A DNA stretch of 64,000 nt from Pelagibacterium luteolum. Its GTDB lineage: Bacteria > Pseudomonadota > Alphaproteobacteria > Rhizobiales > Devosiaceae. Under the pieces are notes generated by a model, which did no database searches, was not told where the DNA came from, and saw only the letters and a list, made by a program, of their open reading frames with translations. The stretch spans positions 1 to 64,000 of the forward strand of contig NZ_FNCS01000009.1 in assembly GCF_900100665.1 (NCBI RefSeq). The letters are read 5' to 3'. The position numbers were made by a program, and so were the translations under genes. Below are positions 51,901-60,851 of the stretch, one piece after another. Position 1 is the stretch's first letter, and every line of letters begins with the position of its first letter.

Positions 51901-52640
51901 TGGAGACCGCTTTGCATTCAGACGCCCAGCTCACCGTTTCATGGTCAGAGCTCACCGAGCGCTTTGGCTTTGTCTATCAGACGCCGCACGCGGCGATGGC
52001 CGCCATGGGTCTGGACAGCGGGGTGGCCAGTGACAGTGCGGCCTTAAAAGGTATCGCCGACCAGCTCGGAAGCGATCCGGAAGCGTTTGGCACGCTGCGC
52101 GGCAAGACGGGATGGCTTGCATCGCGTGCGGACAAGGCCGAGCGGGAGATGGCCCTTAACAATCTTCCGGCGCTACGCCACGAGCTCGCCAGCTTCAGTC
52201 GGGTCCGCGACGAGACCATCGCCCGTCTCACAGCGCAAATGTCGCGCGAGCGGGCGCTCCAGCGCATCGATGTGCCGCGTGTGTCTCCAGCGGCCCAACG
52301 CGTCCTCGAGCAGATCGCCGCTATTGCAACCGACAAGGACGTGGATGCCCGCATCGCAGACGCGCTCAGCGACGGGCAAGCCAGAGCTGAGATCGTTCGT
52401 CTGAACGCCGCTCTCAGACACAAGTTTGGAGACCGGGCCTTTGCCGCCCGCGCCCCGAAAGGCCACAGCTTTGAAGCGGTTGCGGCCAGGGTCGCTCAGC
52501 CAGAGCGATTAAAACTGATCGACGCATGGCCGCTGTTGCATGCCGCGCATAAAGTGGCGGGGTATGAGCACAGGCAGGAGTTGGCGCAGGTCAGGCTGCG
52601 ACGACAAGCACTCGATAAAAGGCATGGGTTCACCCGATGA
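48954..52640 (+). CDS. traA: Ti-type conjugative relaxase TraA (MOBQ, with RecD-like helicase)
   Basis: A 1228-residue relaxase-helicase starting at ATG 48954 (MAIYHFESQI). The N-terminal MobA/MobL relaxase has Tyr25 in VAAYRHAARM and the metal-binding HVH (His142, His144) in NPHVHIM. The helicase part has Walker A GRAGAGKTTMM (about residue 405), DEAGMVSS, GDPDQLQPI and the late TIHKSQGVTVDRV with YVALTRHRD. A long C-terminal region completes the usual TraA length. It would nick the oriT just upstream and unwind the transferred strand. The customary partners traC, traD and traG are absent, so transfer would need help from another element. Confidence 0.93.
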   Translation: MAIYHFESQIISRGAGRSAVAVAAYRHAARMAFEREGQMADFSSKKNVAHAEFMMPDNAPDWLRAMAADRTASQIAEAFWNTVETSEVRADAQLAKEFVLALPRELTRAQNIALVRDFITAHMLSRGMVADWVYHDIDANPHVHIMTTLRPLTEDGFGAKKVAVVDQNGNQVRGRDGKIVYRLWAGDKAVLTQMREAWAAVQNVHLARHGIDARVDHRSYEEQGIDLTPQGKVGVQTRNIAEKAKAEGRAIALDRMALHDQLRRENAARIARRPEIVIDAIAHEKSVFDHRDIARHLHRWIDDGTQFQNLFARIMASPELVMLAAQGVDPDTGKVTPSQFATRAMVRVEETMAKQARHLSTQGAFSADRRVRDRVLASHRQLSDEQRNAIAHVTGDARLALIVGRAGAGKTTMMRAAREIWEASGYRVVGGALAGKAADGLQTEAGIESRTLASWALQWERGRLKLNDRTVFVLDEAGMVSSRQMADFVSAAAYAGAKLVLVGDPDQLQPIAAGGAFRALADEVGFAELSTIYRQRKAWMRDASMALARGRVDQALSAYHDRGHIIERATKDEAIASMVADWVADYVSHKSPTLMLAFMRKDVAQLNALAREALRETGMIAEGEPFLTVNGQRRFAAGDRVVFLQNEASLGVKNGMLGRVVEAERGKITIAVGDGQGAHQVQIEQHVYDRIDHGYATTIHKSQGVTVDRVKVLVSSLFDRHLGYVALTRHRDAVQLYAGADDFKPTKRIDHAKGVRGVIVETGLARVRQDADAKPTPYVDLRDGAGKTHRLWGVTLPETLKRAGARVGDIVTLTRTGKEEVTVKVPVTDPLRGVNRFDDKTVERNVWAATRHDNSHQDRPQARQQTAQPSDLFDQLVASLSRSRAKATSRDFAGSALHADAVAYATRRGLDGARVITAAIRNQADWLTKQRERLAKAGEKLGALLERFGFHKVTAEAKSAQPGGDGHWLSGRTTWTHTIAQSVETALHSDAQLTVSWSELTERFGFVYQTPHAAMAAMGLDSGVASDSAALKGIADQLGSDPEAFGTLRGKTGWLASRADKAEREMALNNLPALRHELASFSRVRDETIARLTAQMSRERALQRIDVPRVSPAAQRVLEQIAAIATDKDVDARIADALSDGQARAEIVRLNAALRHKFGDRAFAARAPKGHSFEAVAARVAQPERLKLIDAWPLLHAAHKVAGYEHRQELAQVRLRRQALDKRHGFTR

Positions 52641-52853
52641 GGAAATGGCCAATGATCGTGCGGCATGCCGCCTACGGCGCCGTAGGCCAACTGATAAGAC
52701 CAACTAAAGGAGGCTAACGGTGCCGAATGACGTTGCCGCCTCGCATTTCTCTGAGAGAAAGCCAATCACAATCAACATGTTGCTACTGTTAGTGGAGGTT
52801 GACATAGTCACGTCTCCCAACTTGATCATTGCGGAACACGGGGCGCGCTGAGT

Positions 52854-53768
52854 ATGAAATCAAGTCTGGAACACCTTCCAGAGCGCAAGCTGCGCGAAAT
52901 CGCTAGGATTGTTGAGATCATCCATGAGGAGTTCGAGGATGCTCTGATGGAAGCGAGGTCGGAGACCAAGCGCCGTGGCCGTATTCTGAAAATTATTCTG
53001 TTTGGCTCTTACGCCAAGGGGACATGGGTTGATGAGCCTCATACGATGAAGGGCTACCGCTCTGACTACGATATCCTGGTAATCGTCAACGAGCGCCGTT
53101 TTGCCGACTATAGTTACTGGGACCGTGCAACCGATAGGCTGAACCGTGATCCTACCATTGGTGTACCCGTCGGCGTCATCGTTCATTCAGGCCGCGAGGT
53201 GAACAATTTTCTGCGCAATGCGCAGTACTTTTTCACGGACATTCGGAAAGAGGGCATCGTCCTCTATGAGATGGATGACCGGGAGTTGGCCGAACCGGGG
53301 ATCCTCACTGCCGAGGATCAATACCGCATCGCGTGTGCTCACTACGCGGAGCGATACGAGCATGCGCAAAATTTTGCCAAGGGGGCCAACTTCTTCCTGA
53401 GTGAAGGCAATTTTAAAGAGAGCGCCTTTGTTCTGCATCAATCGATCGAACAGGCTTACACGTCAGCCTTGCTAGTACTGACAAACTACAGCCCTCCGTC
53501 TCACAACCTCAAATTTCTCCGTACTCTTGCAGAGGATCGAGATCGTAGGCTGGTTGACGCGTGGCCGCGAGATCAGCACCGATATGAGGCCTGGTTCAAC
53601 ATCCTGAATGAAGCTTATGTGAAGGCCCGATATTCCAAGCAGTACAAAATCAGCGAAGAGGCATTGCGCTGGTTGATTGAGCGCGCTGCTCACCTGCACG
53701 ACATAGTGGAGCTGGTGTGCAAAGAGCACCTCAAGAGGTTAGAGCAAGCGCTCAAGCACCAGGAGTAG
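52854..53768 (+). CDS. Fused nucleotidyltransferase-HEPN domain protein
   Basis: A 304-residue protein. Residues 40-130 are a minimal nucleotidyltransferase with GSYAKGTW (residues 51-58) and the acidic pair in SDYDILVIV (Asp71, Asp73). Residues 155-300 are a HEPN domain with its Tyr-rich helices and the ARYSKQY element that fits the R-X4-Y form. In two-gene MNT-HEPN systems the HEPN part is a toxin that the transferase silences by AMPylation; here both are one chain. Such proteins often lie next to TraA in alphaproteobacteria. A role in element maintenance or defence is inferred. Confidence 0.85.
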   Translation: MKSSLEHLPERKLREIARIVEIIHEEFEDALMEARSETKRRGRILKIILFGSYAKGTWVDEPHTMKGYRSDYDILVIVNERRFADYSYWDRATDRLNRDPTIGVPVGVIVHSGREVNNFLRNAQYFFTDIRKEGIVLYEMDDRELAEPGILTAEDQYRIACAHYAERYEHAQNFAKGANFFLSEGNFKESAFVLHQSIEQAYTSALLVLTNYSPPSHNLKFLRTLAEDRDRRLVDAWPRDQHRYEAWFNILNEAYVKARYSKQYKISEEALRWLIERAAHLHDIVELVCKEHLKRLEQALKHQE

Positions 53769-53827
53769 TTGGGGCTTGCCTTTCTCGCTGACCAGATTGG
53801 GCGAATTCCAGTCGTGTTGCTAACTCC

Positions 53828-56599
53828 TTATCTTGCCCTCCGCCGTTGGTGGTCTACGCGAGTCTCATTGCTCTCGTTGTACCTACAGCTCGGAAACTGA
53901 TTGCAAGCCTTGAAGCTCGAACCAGACCTGCTTCGCTTAGGCACAATGCGTCCGACCTTGCAATCGGGGCACTGGTCTTCCACCGCTAGGCCTTCAGCCG
54001 TCTCAAACATGACGTCATCCCCAGCGATTTGGCATAGCTCCTGTACATAACGAGAGGGCTGCCGGTTATGGGTAAGCAAATAGACGCCACGGATCGCTCG
54101 GGTTAATGCGACATAAAACAGGCGCCGCTCTTCGGCATAGGCAAACGTTTCAGGGCGAGGAATGACAAGATTGAGGAGCTCATCGTCCTCAATTTGACTT
54201 GGAACGCCGTAGTCACCCTCACTGATATCCAGCAAAACGACATAGTCTGCCTCCAGTCCCTTCGCACGGTGAAAGGACATGCCCGTGACGTTGATGTTCT
54301 CGAACCTTGGCGCTCTGCCCTCGAACGGATCGAGACGGTTATAGCGCCAAAGCACAAGGACTTTTAATTTTGCGCTTGGGTCTTGGCGCCACTGTTCGGC
54401 TATTCCACCGAGTGCTGCATCCAGCCTTTCAAGCACAGCCTGACAAGCTTGATTGAAATCTGGCCGACTCTCCTTGTCGCCCACAGGTACGACCCGAATT
54501 GACCGCGGTATTGCTGAGCGGCTGGAGCGGACCTCTTTCTTAAGCTGAGCAGGATTGCGCTGCACAAACTTTGCTGCGGTTTCAGCAATCAGCTGATTGC
54601 AACGATACGTTTGCTCGAGGCGTCCTACCCAGCCCTGGCCGAAATGGTCCTCGAAGCGGGTAAAAAGGCTGATGTCGGATCCGGCGAAGCGATATATTGA
54701 CTGCCAATCGTCGCCCACCGCAAAAATCTTGCACGATGAACGCTGGCTTCTCAGCGCCTTGATGAGGTTGGCGTTAGGTTCAGAGATGTCTTGAAACTCA
54801 TCAACGAGGATCAAGGAGAAGGGGCTCTGGTAGCGACCGGTTTCAATCAAGCGGGTGGCGTCGCCAATCATGGAGTCGAAATCGATTTCCTCGGTTTCTG
54901 CCAGCTTTCTGGAGTAGGCCTGCGCAATCGCCGAGACAACACGCGCGAAAACTCGACCGCGCGCCTTATCATGGAGCGTCTCGGCGCGTTCGAGCAAGGC
55001 TTCAAGTGTAAGCTGTCGCGCTCGCACATGCTTCACGCTCGTCGAGATGATCTTGTTGCAGTGGTCGATCACCACCGGCTCGATAGCCTTTTTGATCTCA
55101 GACCAGTCTCTCGCTTGTAGCCCGTATCCGCGCTCGACTAGCGCTGATCTTAAAGTGTCGATCAGGGAGCCATCGGTAGCCTGCGCCGATGTGGTTTCGA
55201 AAAAGTCACGCCCCATCTGCGCATACGTTTGTCGCTTAGCCCGGGCGTGCTCAGCGTAGTTGGCGAATGGCGAGCTGCCGTCGGCATTTAGGGCGAAATG
55301 TTCGTGTATCGAGTCCGTCTGAGGATAGTAGAAATCTGGATGCACGAAGCTGGGGCTGCTGTTGCGATCATCTACCTCAATCTGCTTTTCATACTCGAAA
55401 TCGACCGAATTGAGCCAAAGCCAATTGGCGATCTTTTGCTCTTGGAGCGATTTCACAAAGTCGCCAGAAAGCGCGCCGATGGTCGCATTGCCATTCCGCC
55501 GCCGCGCGGAAGTGTAGCGATCGTAGTCTGCCTGTCGGTCAAAGTGCTCGACCGGCATATCGGCCTTGGGATGCACGACCAGCAGTTCAGTCCAAAGCGC
55601 GGCGAACTCGGGATCGCTATCAAACAGCGTTTGAATGATGTCCTGAATGGCCTTGGCCTCGCCAGCAGGATGGCCGGCCCAATTGGCCAACTTTGGTGGT
55701 CGCCCGGAGACGTCCTGAATGATGCTGCGTCCCAGCGCGTGGAACGTGGTCACTCGACACTCGAGTGCCGCCTCGTTGACACCCAATTGCTTTGCAATCC
55801 TGCCCTTGAGTTCGTCGGCGGCACTCTTGTTGAAGGCGAGCAGCAAAATGTCTTTTGGCTCGTAGAGCTTTTTCTCGAGCACATAGGCAAGCTTGCCCAC
55901 TATGGTGGCCGATTTTCCAGAACCGGCCGAAGCGACGAGAAGATTATTGTCTTCAAGCCTTATGCAGGCCTCGCGCTGTTGGTGCGAAAGCGAACGACCA
56001 TCTAGATCGTCAAAGAAGTTCTTAAGCGCACTATGCTCGGCGGAGACAAACGCCTCATTGTGATCGTGGCGCAGCGCGGGCGTGATCGCCATTTTCAGCC
56101 ATTGGGGCAGGGACGCCCGGAAGGCGTCAGGCATGAGTTGAGAATCAAAGAGGGGGTGGCGCAATGCCGAGGCGATATTTTTCGGCAGGTCGCTCAGAGC
56201 GCGATTGAGATCTGAGACCGCAAGGTATTGATCGCGGGGCAAGCCAGTATTAGCGGCGCTAAGAGCTGGGCGCTCACCGTCAATCACGCCAAATAGGTAT
56301 GAATTGATAAACGTATAGAGGTCTGCGGCAAGCGCGTTCGCCGAGCGGCGAGATAGTCCAGCAAGCTTATGGGTTTGTCCGAGCGCTTTAAATTGGACGG
56401 TATGCCAGATCAAACCTTTAGAGATCGAGATGTCGGTGATGTCAGCACATTGAATATCTGCATTTGGATCGCCGAGACGAACACGGACATTGGCGTTTCG
56501 GTCAGTATCGAGAACCAACTCCCATCGGCCGGCTCGAAAAAGTCGTGCGATTGGGGCGGGCCGGTATGTTTGTCTCGAAGCAGTCGCCATCGCATCCAA
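53828..56599 (-). CDS. Helicase IV-like UvrD/Rep DNA helicase with zinc ribbon
   Basis: A 923-residue superfamily 1A helicase. The N-terminus (ARLFRAGRWELVLD) resembles the helicase IV N-terminal domain. Motif I is VASAGSGKSATI (residues 222-233), motif II is LILVDEFQDIS, motif III is VGDDWQSIYRFAGSD, and motif VI is VALTRAIRGVYLLTH. The C-terminus has a topoisomerase-type zinc ribbon (CPDC, then two cysteines in FKACNQFPSCRYN). It is convergent with the MNT-HEPN gene. It may be a repair helicase carried by the island or part of a defence module. Confidence 0.88.
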   Translation of the reverse strand: MDAMATASRQTYRPAPIARLFRAGRWELVLDTDRNANVRVRLGDPNADIQCADITDISISKGLIWHTVQFKALGQTHKLAGLSRRSANALAADLYTFINSYLFGVIDGERPALSAANTGLPRDQYLAVSDLNRALSDLPKNIASALRHPLFDSQLMPDAFRASLPQWLKMAITPALRHDHNEAFVSAEHSALKNFFDDLDGRSLSHQQREACIRLEDNNLLVASAGSGKSATIVGKLAYVLEKKLYEPKDILLLAFNKSAADELKGRIAKQLGVNEAALECRVTTFHALGRSIIQDVSGRPPKLANWAGHPAGEAKAIQDIIQTLFDSDPEFAALWTELLVVHPKADMPVEHFDRQADYDRYTSARRRNGNATIGALSGDFVKSLQEQKIANWLWLNSVDFEYEKQIEVDDRNSSPSFVHPDFYYPQTDSIHEHFALNADGSSPFANYAEHARAKRQTYAQMGRDFFETTSAQATDGSLIDTLRSALVERGYGLQARDWSEIKKAIEPVVIDHCNKIISTSVKHVRARQLTLEALLERAETLHDKARGRVFARVVSAIAQAYSRKLAETEEIDFDSMIGDATRLIETGRYQSPFSLILVDEFQDISEPNANLIKALRSQRSSCKIFAVGDDWQSIYRFAGSDISLFTRFEDHFGQGWVGRLEQTYRCNQLIAETAAKFVQRNPAQLKKEVRSSRSAIPRSIRVVPVGDKESRPDFNQACQAVLERLDAALGGIAEQWRQDPSAKLKVLVLWRYNRLDPFEGRAPRFENINVTGMSFHRAKGLEADYVVLLDISEGDYGVPSQIEDDELLNLVIPRPETFAYAEERRLFYVALTRAIRGVYLLTHNRQPSRYVQELCQIAGDDVMFETAEGLAVEDQCPDCKVGRIVPKRSRSGSSFKACNQFPSCRYNESNETRVDHQRRRAR

Positions 56600-56753
56600 G
56601 TCCGCTTTTCAAACGTGCAGCACTGCACGCGAACGAGCCTAGCGGCTAGAAGTTGAGAACGTCAAAACCAGACGCTGCTGAACCCAGCGGCCTTAGCCGA
56701 CAAAACCCCGTAAATACACTCAAGCGTCTTGTCACGGCCAAACCACTGATTGC
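56600..56753. other. Right junction of the accessory island
   Basis: A short gene-free stretch between the helicase promoter and the decayed methyltransferase copy. Similarity to the copy at 7.3 kb begins abruptly at about 56760 (TGGCCACAAC), so the left part is unrelated sequence joined to the duplication. No repeat that matches the island's left end was found. Confidence 0.4.
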
Positions 56754-57071
56754 TCAGCAATTGGCCACAACGAGGTCGAACGCTTCGGCGGGCCAATCAT
56801 AATTGGCGATATCGACGTGCTGGGTTTCCAGCGAGATGCCGCGGCGAATGGCGAGGTCTTGCGCCTTTCTCAAGGCGACCGATGAGCTGTCTATGGCGGT
56901 GACGGCAAGGCCCTGTTCGGCCAGCCATACGCCATTCCGGCCCTCGCCATCGGCTACGGCGAGAGCGCGCCTGTGCCCTTTGACACAGTCAATGTGGCTC
57001 GCCAGAAAGGCGTTCGGTGCTTCGCCGAAAACATAGTCCGCGCGATCGTATCGACGGTCCCACTCACTCAT
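56754..57071 (-). pseudogene. Truncated second copy of the TehB-like methyltransferase
   Basis: The first 103 residues match the methyltransferase at 7029-7631 almost exactly (MSEWDRRYDRADYVFGEAPN, ADGEGRNGVWLAEQG). The frame then ends after DLVVA, whereas the intact protein has 200 residues. The SAM-binding N-terminal part remains but the C-terminal fold is gone, so it should be inactive. The sequence difference from the first copy is small, suggesting a rather recent duplication. Confidence 0.9.
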
Positions 57072-57145
57072 TTTCGGCTCTTTTCGTTCAGCCTGCGCCA
57101 AGCATGTTGTTGCCCATCCGGCCCGCACGAGTAAAGCGGTAGTAA

Positions 57146-57774
57146 TCAGACGCCGAGTTCGGTGCGGGCCGCTGCCACGGCTTCGCGGAACTGGTCGATA
57201 TCGAGGGCGCCGTTGATGAAATAGGGGCCGATGAAATAGGCGGGCGTTCCCGTAATCCCAACCTGGTCGGCTTCGGCGAGGTTGCGGCGCAATTGGTCGA
57301 GCAACGCGTCGCCATCGCTTTCAATCGTGGCGTCGACGGCATCCATATCGACAGGCGAGGCCAAAAGCTGTGGGAATACGCATGCCCTCTATACCCATCA
57401 GGGCGTCGTGGGCATCAAGATACTGTCCGTTGCGGCGCAGCAAGTGCGGCCTGACCGCCATGGACAGACGCTGCTGTCAGGATTGGCCAGTCCTTGTACA
57501 TCACCTTGAGTTTGGGATCGCTTTCGCGCAGGGCCTTGAGATGTGGGGCGCTGCGTTTGCAGAAGGGGCAATTGTAGTCGAGATACGCCACCATTGTAAC
57601 GTTTGTGTCCGGTCCGCCGAAGGTGGGCGTGTCCGGTGTCCCGAAAAGCTCGTCGAGATCGGGCGGCAGTTGGGTATCCTGCGCGAAGCCTGGAATGGCG
57701 TAGGCTGCCAAAGCTGCGGCCGGGGCGACGAGCGCAAGGCGATGGATGTAGCGACGGGTCATTTGCTGGGGCAT
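57146..57774 (-). pseudogene. Disrupted second copy of the DsbA-like oxidoreductase
   Basis: The N-terminal part (57415-57774) keeps the signal region and CPFC active site, and the C-terminal part (57146-57364) keeps TGTPAYFIG. Between them the frame is broken at about 57370-57445. Compared with 7709-8356, about 20 bases are missing near 57367 and two more near 57437. The CTTAAG box that precedes the intact copy is absent here. Confidence 0.9.
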
Positions 57775-57823
57775 AGGGCCTGTCGGTCACTCGGTAGTTG
57801 CTTATCCCAAAAACTCAGCCATC

Positions 57824-59125
57824 TCATGCTGTAGCGCTTTCAACGGGCCGCAGGCCGCACCATTCGGCAATAAAAAGCGCGATTACTTTGGTCGTTTCTC
57901 GCATCGAGGCGAGGTCGGTTCGCTCGAAAGGGGAGTGGCTCCCTTCACCATGGCCGCCATAGCACAGGGTCGGGATATCGAAATACAGGTCGTACTGCCG
58001 GGTATCGGAAGTCGCCGTCTGGCAAAGTGTCTCGAGCGGCTTACCGGTAACCTGCTCGTGGACCAAGCGGAGCGTTGCCTCGGCGTCCGTGCCCGGCTCA
58101 AACACATGGCCATCGGCTTGAAACCCAATCCAGTCGACAACGGGATCTGCCGAGGCATCCAATCGTTTCGCTGTTTCGGTGATGCATGCGCTCACGCGTC
58201 CACGCATGTCTGGCAGGCTTGTTCCTGGCAACACCGAAATCCGGCATTCGATGTCGCACCAGGAGGGTACAGAGCCGAGCCAGTCCCCACCGCGGATCTT
58301 GCCGAGACTGAACTTGACCGGGTTATCGATACTACCGAACCAGGGGTGATCGCGCGCCTCGGTGTTGATCTGAGCTGTCAGCTCCATCAGATCCTGGGCA
58401 TATTGGTAGCCAGCCAGGATCGCATTGGCGCCTGGCGCTGCGCTTGAGAGCACATGGCCCGGCCTGCCAAAGACGCGCACCCGGAACCAAACCGAGCCCA
58501 ACTCGGCGCGCAAAAGCTTGCCATTTAGACTTTCCGGAATCAGGGCAGCTTCGGCTCGGTATCCGCGCTCGAGCGTCGCTAGTGCGCCATTGCCCGTACA
58601 TTCTTCTTCACAAACAGTCTCGATGTGAACCCGGGCGTCGGGAACATACCCGATGGCTTTGAGAGCATCGAGGGCAAATACCATTTCGGCGACCCCAACT
58701 TTCATGTCGTTTGTTCCGCGCCCAGACATCCAGCCGTCCTTTATCTGGGGCTTGAAGGGCGGGTGGGGCCAGAGCTCGGGCGCACCAGGGGGAACGACAT
58801 CGATATGCCCCTGAAGGATCAGACTGCGACCACCAGGATCGGTGACATCATGGGTCGCAACCACGATCACAGCATCGGCATAATTGGCGTCGACGACGGG
58901 TGAAAATCCAGGTTTACCTTCAACATCCACCTCATCGATAGTGAAGCTGTCCACGGACCAACCGCGAGCGGCAAATTCCGCTGCCAGCCATGTCTGGCAG
59001 GGCCTGATGTTACCCCTTACACTATCGAAAGATGCAAGATGGGCCAACCAGTCAGTCTGGGCGTCATGCAGGTCAGAGAGAACTCCGTCCAGCTGCTGGG
59101 CCAGTCCGGGTTTGTCCATTGGCAT
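57824..59125 (-). CDS. M20 family metallopeptidase/amidohydrolase (ArgE/DapE-like)
   Basis: A 433-residue zinc hydrolase starting at ATG 59125 after GGAG. Metal ligands are seen in LILQGHIDVVP, GRGTNDMKVG and ETVCEEECTGNG, and a later His is in CYGGHGEGSHSPFE. A dimerisation lid domain lies at about residues 190-310. Relatives remove acyl or carbamoyl groups from amino acid derivatives. It is followed, upstream in the operon, by hydantoinase/oxoprolinase genes, which suggests deacylation or decarbamoylation of their product. Confidence 0.9.
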   Translation of the reverse strand: MPMDKPGLAQQLDGVLSDLHDAQTDWLAHLASFDSVRGNIRPCQTWLAAEFAARGWSVDSFTIDEVDVEGKPGFSPVVDANYADAVIVVATHDVTDPGGRSLILQGHIDVVPPGAPELWPHPPFKPQIKDGWMSGRGTNDMKVGVAEMVFALDALKAIGYVPDARVHIETVCEEECTGNGALATLERGYRAEAALIPESLNGKLLRAELGSVWFRVRVFGRPGHVLSSAAPGANAILAGYQYAQDLMELTAQINTEARDHPWFGSIDNPVKFSLGKIRGGDWLGSVPSWCDIECRISVLPGTSLPDMRGRVSACITETAKRLDASADPVVDWIGFQADGHVFEPGTDAEATLRLVHEQVTGKPLETLCQTATSDTRQYDLYFDIPTLCYGGHGEGSHSPFERTDLASMRETTKVIALFIAEWCGLRPVESATA

Positions 59126-59180
59126 ATGCGTTTCTCCGGCAATTGGTGACATGGCCACGGCTCGAGATCAGAGCGAATGA

Positions 59181-60848
59181 TTACCCCTCGTACCCATAGA
59201 TTTCCCTGGCGCGCTCGGTGGTCAAATAGCCATTTTTAATGTCTCGGGCGATGTCTTGGGGGGCACGCTTTTTGGCATCGCCGCATCCCCCACCATTGCC
59301 GGTGACCACCCGGATCACGTCACCTTCGTTCACCTCGACATTTGTGGCAAAGCTGAAGCGCTCGGTGCCCCCCTTGCGACGGATGACTTCGACATAGTTG
59401 GGGGAACCGTCGAGACCACCTTCAATGCCCCAGGGCGGGATGCGAGAGCGGGTGTAGCCTAGGGACAGGAAGTTGTGATCGGCGCGAACGCGGTAGTGCA
59501 CATCAATGCCTTTGCCACCTCTCCATTGTCCTTCACCGCCCGGCTCGGCATTTAACGCGATCTGATCGACCCAAAGTCCGTAGCGAGCCTCGGCCACTTC
59601 GGCGGGGCAATTGAACGTTTCTCCATGAAAGCCCGAGAACTGACCCGAGGGCCCGTCGTGACCCGGCCATGCGCCCCAGCCGCCAACTTGTGGTTCCACG
59701 ATGGTGTAGTGGCGCCCGGTCTCAGGGTGAGGACCGCCAACAACGGTGCCGCAGATTGAAGCGAAATTACCGGCCGGCACGATACCGGGGAAGTGGTGCG
59801 CCAGCGCGCGCAAGAGCATGTCGAAGAGCCGGATTTCAACTTCTGAATAATAACCCAATGCCCCGGGTTCTTGAACGTGGAAGATGGTGCCGGGCTTTGT
59901 CTTGACATTGAGCGGCCGGAAAAACCCGCCATTGCCAGGCGCCTCCGGGTCTGTAAAGGCTTTAAAGGCGAGCTGTACAGCAATCTCGGTGCCTTCGCGC
60001 GAGGAGTTCGACGAGCCGGCCTGCCCAGGATTGTCGGTGAGATCGACAATGAACTCCTCTGCGGTGATGGTCAGTGTGACCTTATGGATTTGGCCGGTGT
60101 CCTGCTCTTCCTCAAAGCTGTAGGTACCATGGGGCAGCGCCTTCAATGCGGCACGAGCGCGTGTTTCGCCCAGGTTCATATAGTCGGATATGGCCGCTTC
60201 GAACGTTGAAGTCCCATATTTGGCGATCAATTCATGGATGCGGCGCTCGCCGATCCGCAGGCCCGCGATCCCGGCCCAAAGATCGCCCCGCAAATATTCG
60301 GGCAGGCGGGTGTTGGTATAAAGAATATCGAACACCGCACTGTTCTCGCGGCCTTCGTCGAAGAGTTTGACAGCCGGCACGCGAATGCCTTCTTGGAAAA
60401 TCTCGGTGGCATCTGAAGACATCGAGCCAGGCACCATGCCACCGACATCGTTCCAGTGCGCAATGTTGGCCACCCAAGAGACCAGTCTGCCCTCCGCAAA
60501 AACCGGCGCGGCGAGCACCATGTCATTGAGGTGGGTAACGCCGCCGTAATAGGGGTCATTGGACGCAAAGACGTCGCCCGGCCTGATCGTTTCGAGCGGG
60601 AACTTTTTGAAGATGCCATGGATCGCTTTGTCGAGCACGCCGATAAAGGCTGGAATGCCGGCGCCCGAGGCGGCGATTTCGCCTTTGGCGTCGAGGATCG
60701 ACGTGGAGAGGTCGAGAACCTCATAGATGATCGCACTCATTGAGGCCTTGCGTTGGGCCACGAACATTTCGTCGGCCACAGCTTCAAGGGCGTTCTGGAT
60801 GATGTCGAAGGTGACTGGGTCGTGGGTCATCTGGTTGTGCTTGTTCAT
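59181..60848 (-). CDS. Hydantoinase/oxoprolinase B subunit
   Basis: A 555-residue HyuB-type protein. Typical segments include MSAIIYEVLDLSTSILDAKG, GDVFASNDPYYGGVTHLNDM and the C-terminal VRVVTGNGGGCGD-like IRVVTGNGGGCGDAKKR. It starts 3 bases after the A-subunit stop, so both are made together. The pair opens cyclic amides such as hydantoins, 5-oxoproline or lactams with ATP. Confidence 0.92.
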   Translation of the reverse strand: MNKHNQMTHDPVTFDIIQNALEAVADEMFVAQRKASMSAIIYEVLDLSTSILDAKGEIAASGAGIPAFIGVLDKAIHGIFKKFPLETIRPGDVFASNDPYYGGVTHLNDMVLAAPVFAEGRLVSWVANIAHWNDVGGMVPGSMSSDATEIFQEGIRVPAVKLFDEGRENSAVFDILYTNTRLPEYLRGDLWAGIAGLRIGERRIHELIAKYGTSTFEAAISDYMNLGETRARAALKALPHGTYSFEEEQDTGQIHKVTLTITAEEFIVDLTDNPGQAGSSNSSREGTEIAVQLAFKAFTDPEAPGNGGFFRPLNVKTKPGTIFHVQEPGALGYYSEVEIRLFDMLLRALAHHFPGIVPAGNFASICGTVVGGPHPETGRHYTIVEPQVGGWGAWPGHDGPSGQFSGFHGETFNCPAEVAEARYGLWVDQIALNAEPGGEGQWRGGKGIDVHYRVRADHNFLSLGYTRSRIPPWGIEGGLDGSPNYVEVIRRKGGTERFSFATNVEVNEGDVIRVVTGNGGGCGDAKKRAPQDIARDIKNGYLTTERAREIYGYEG

Positions 60849-60851
60849 GTC

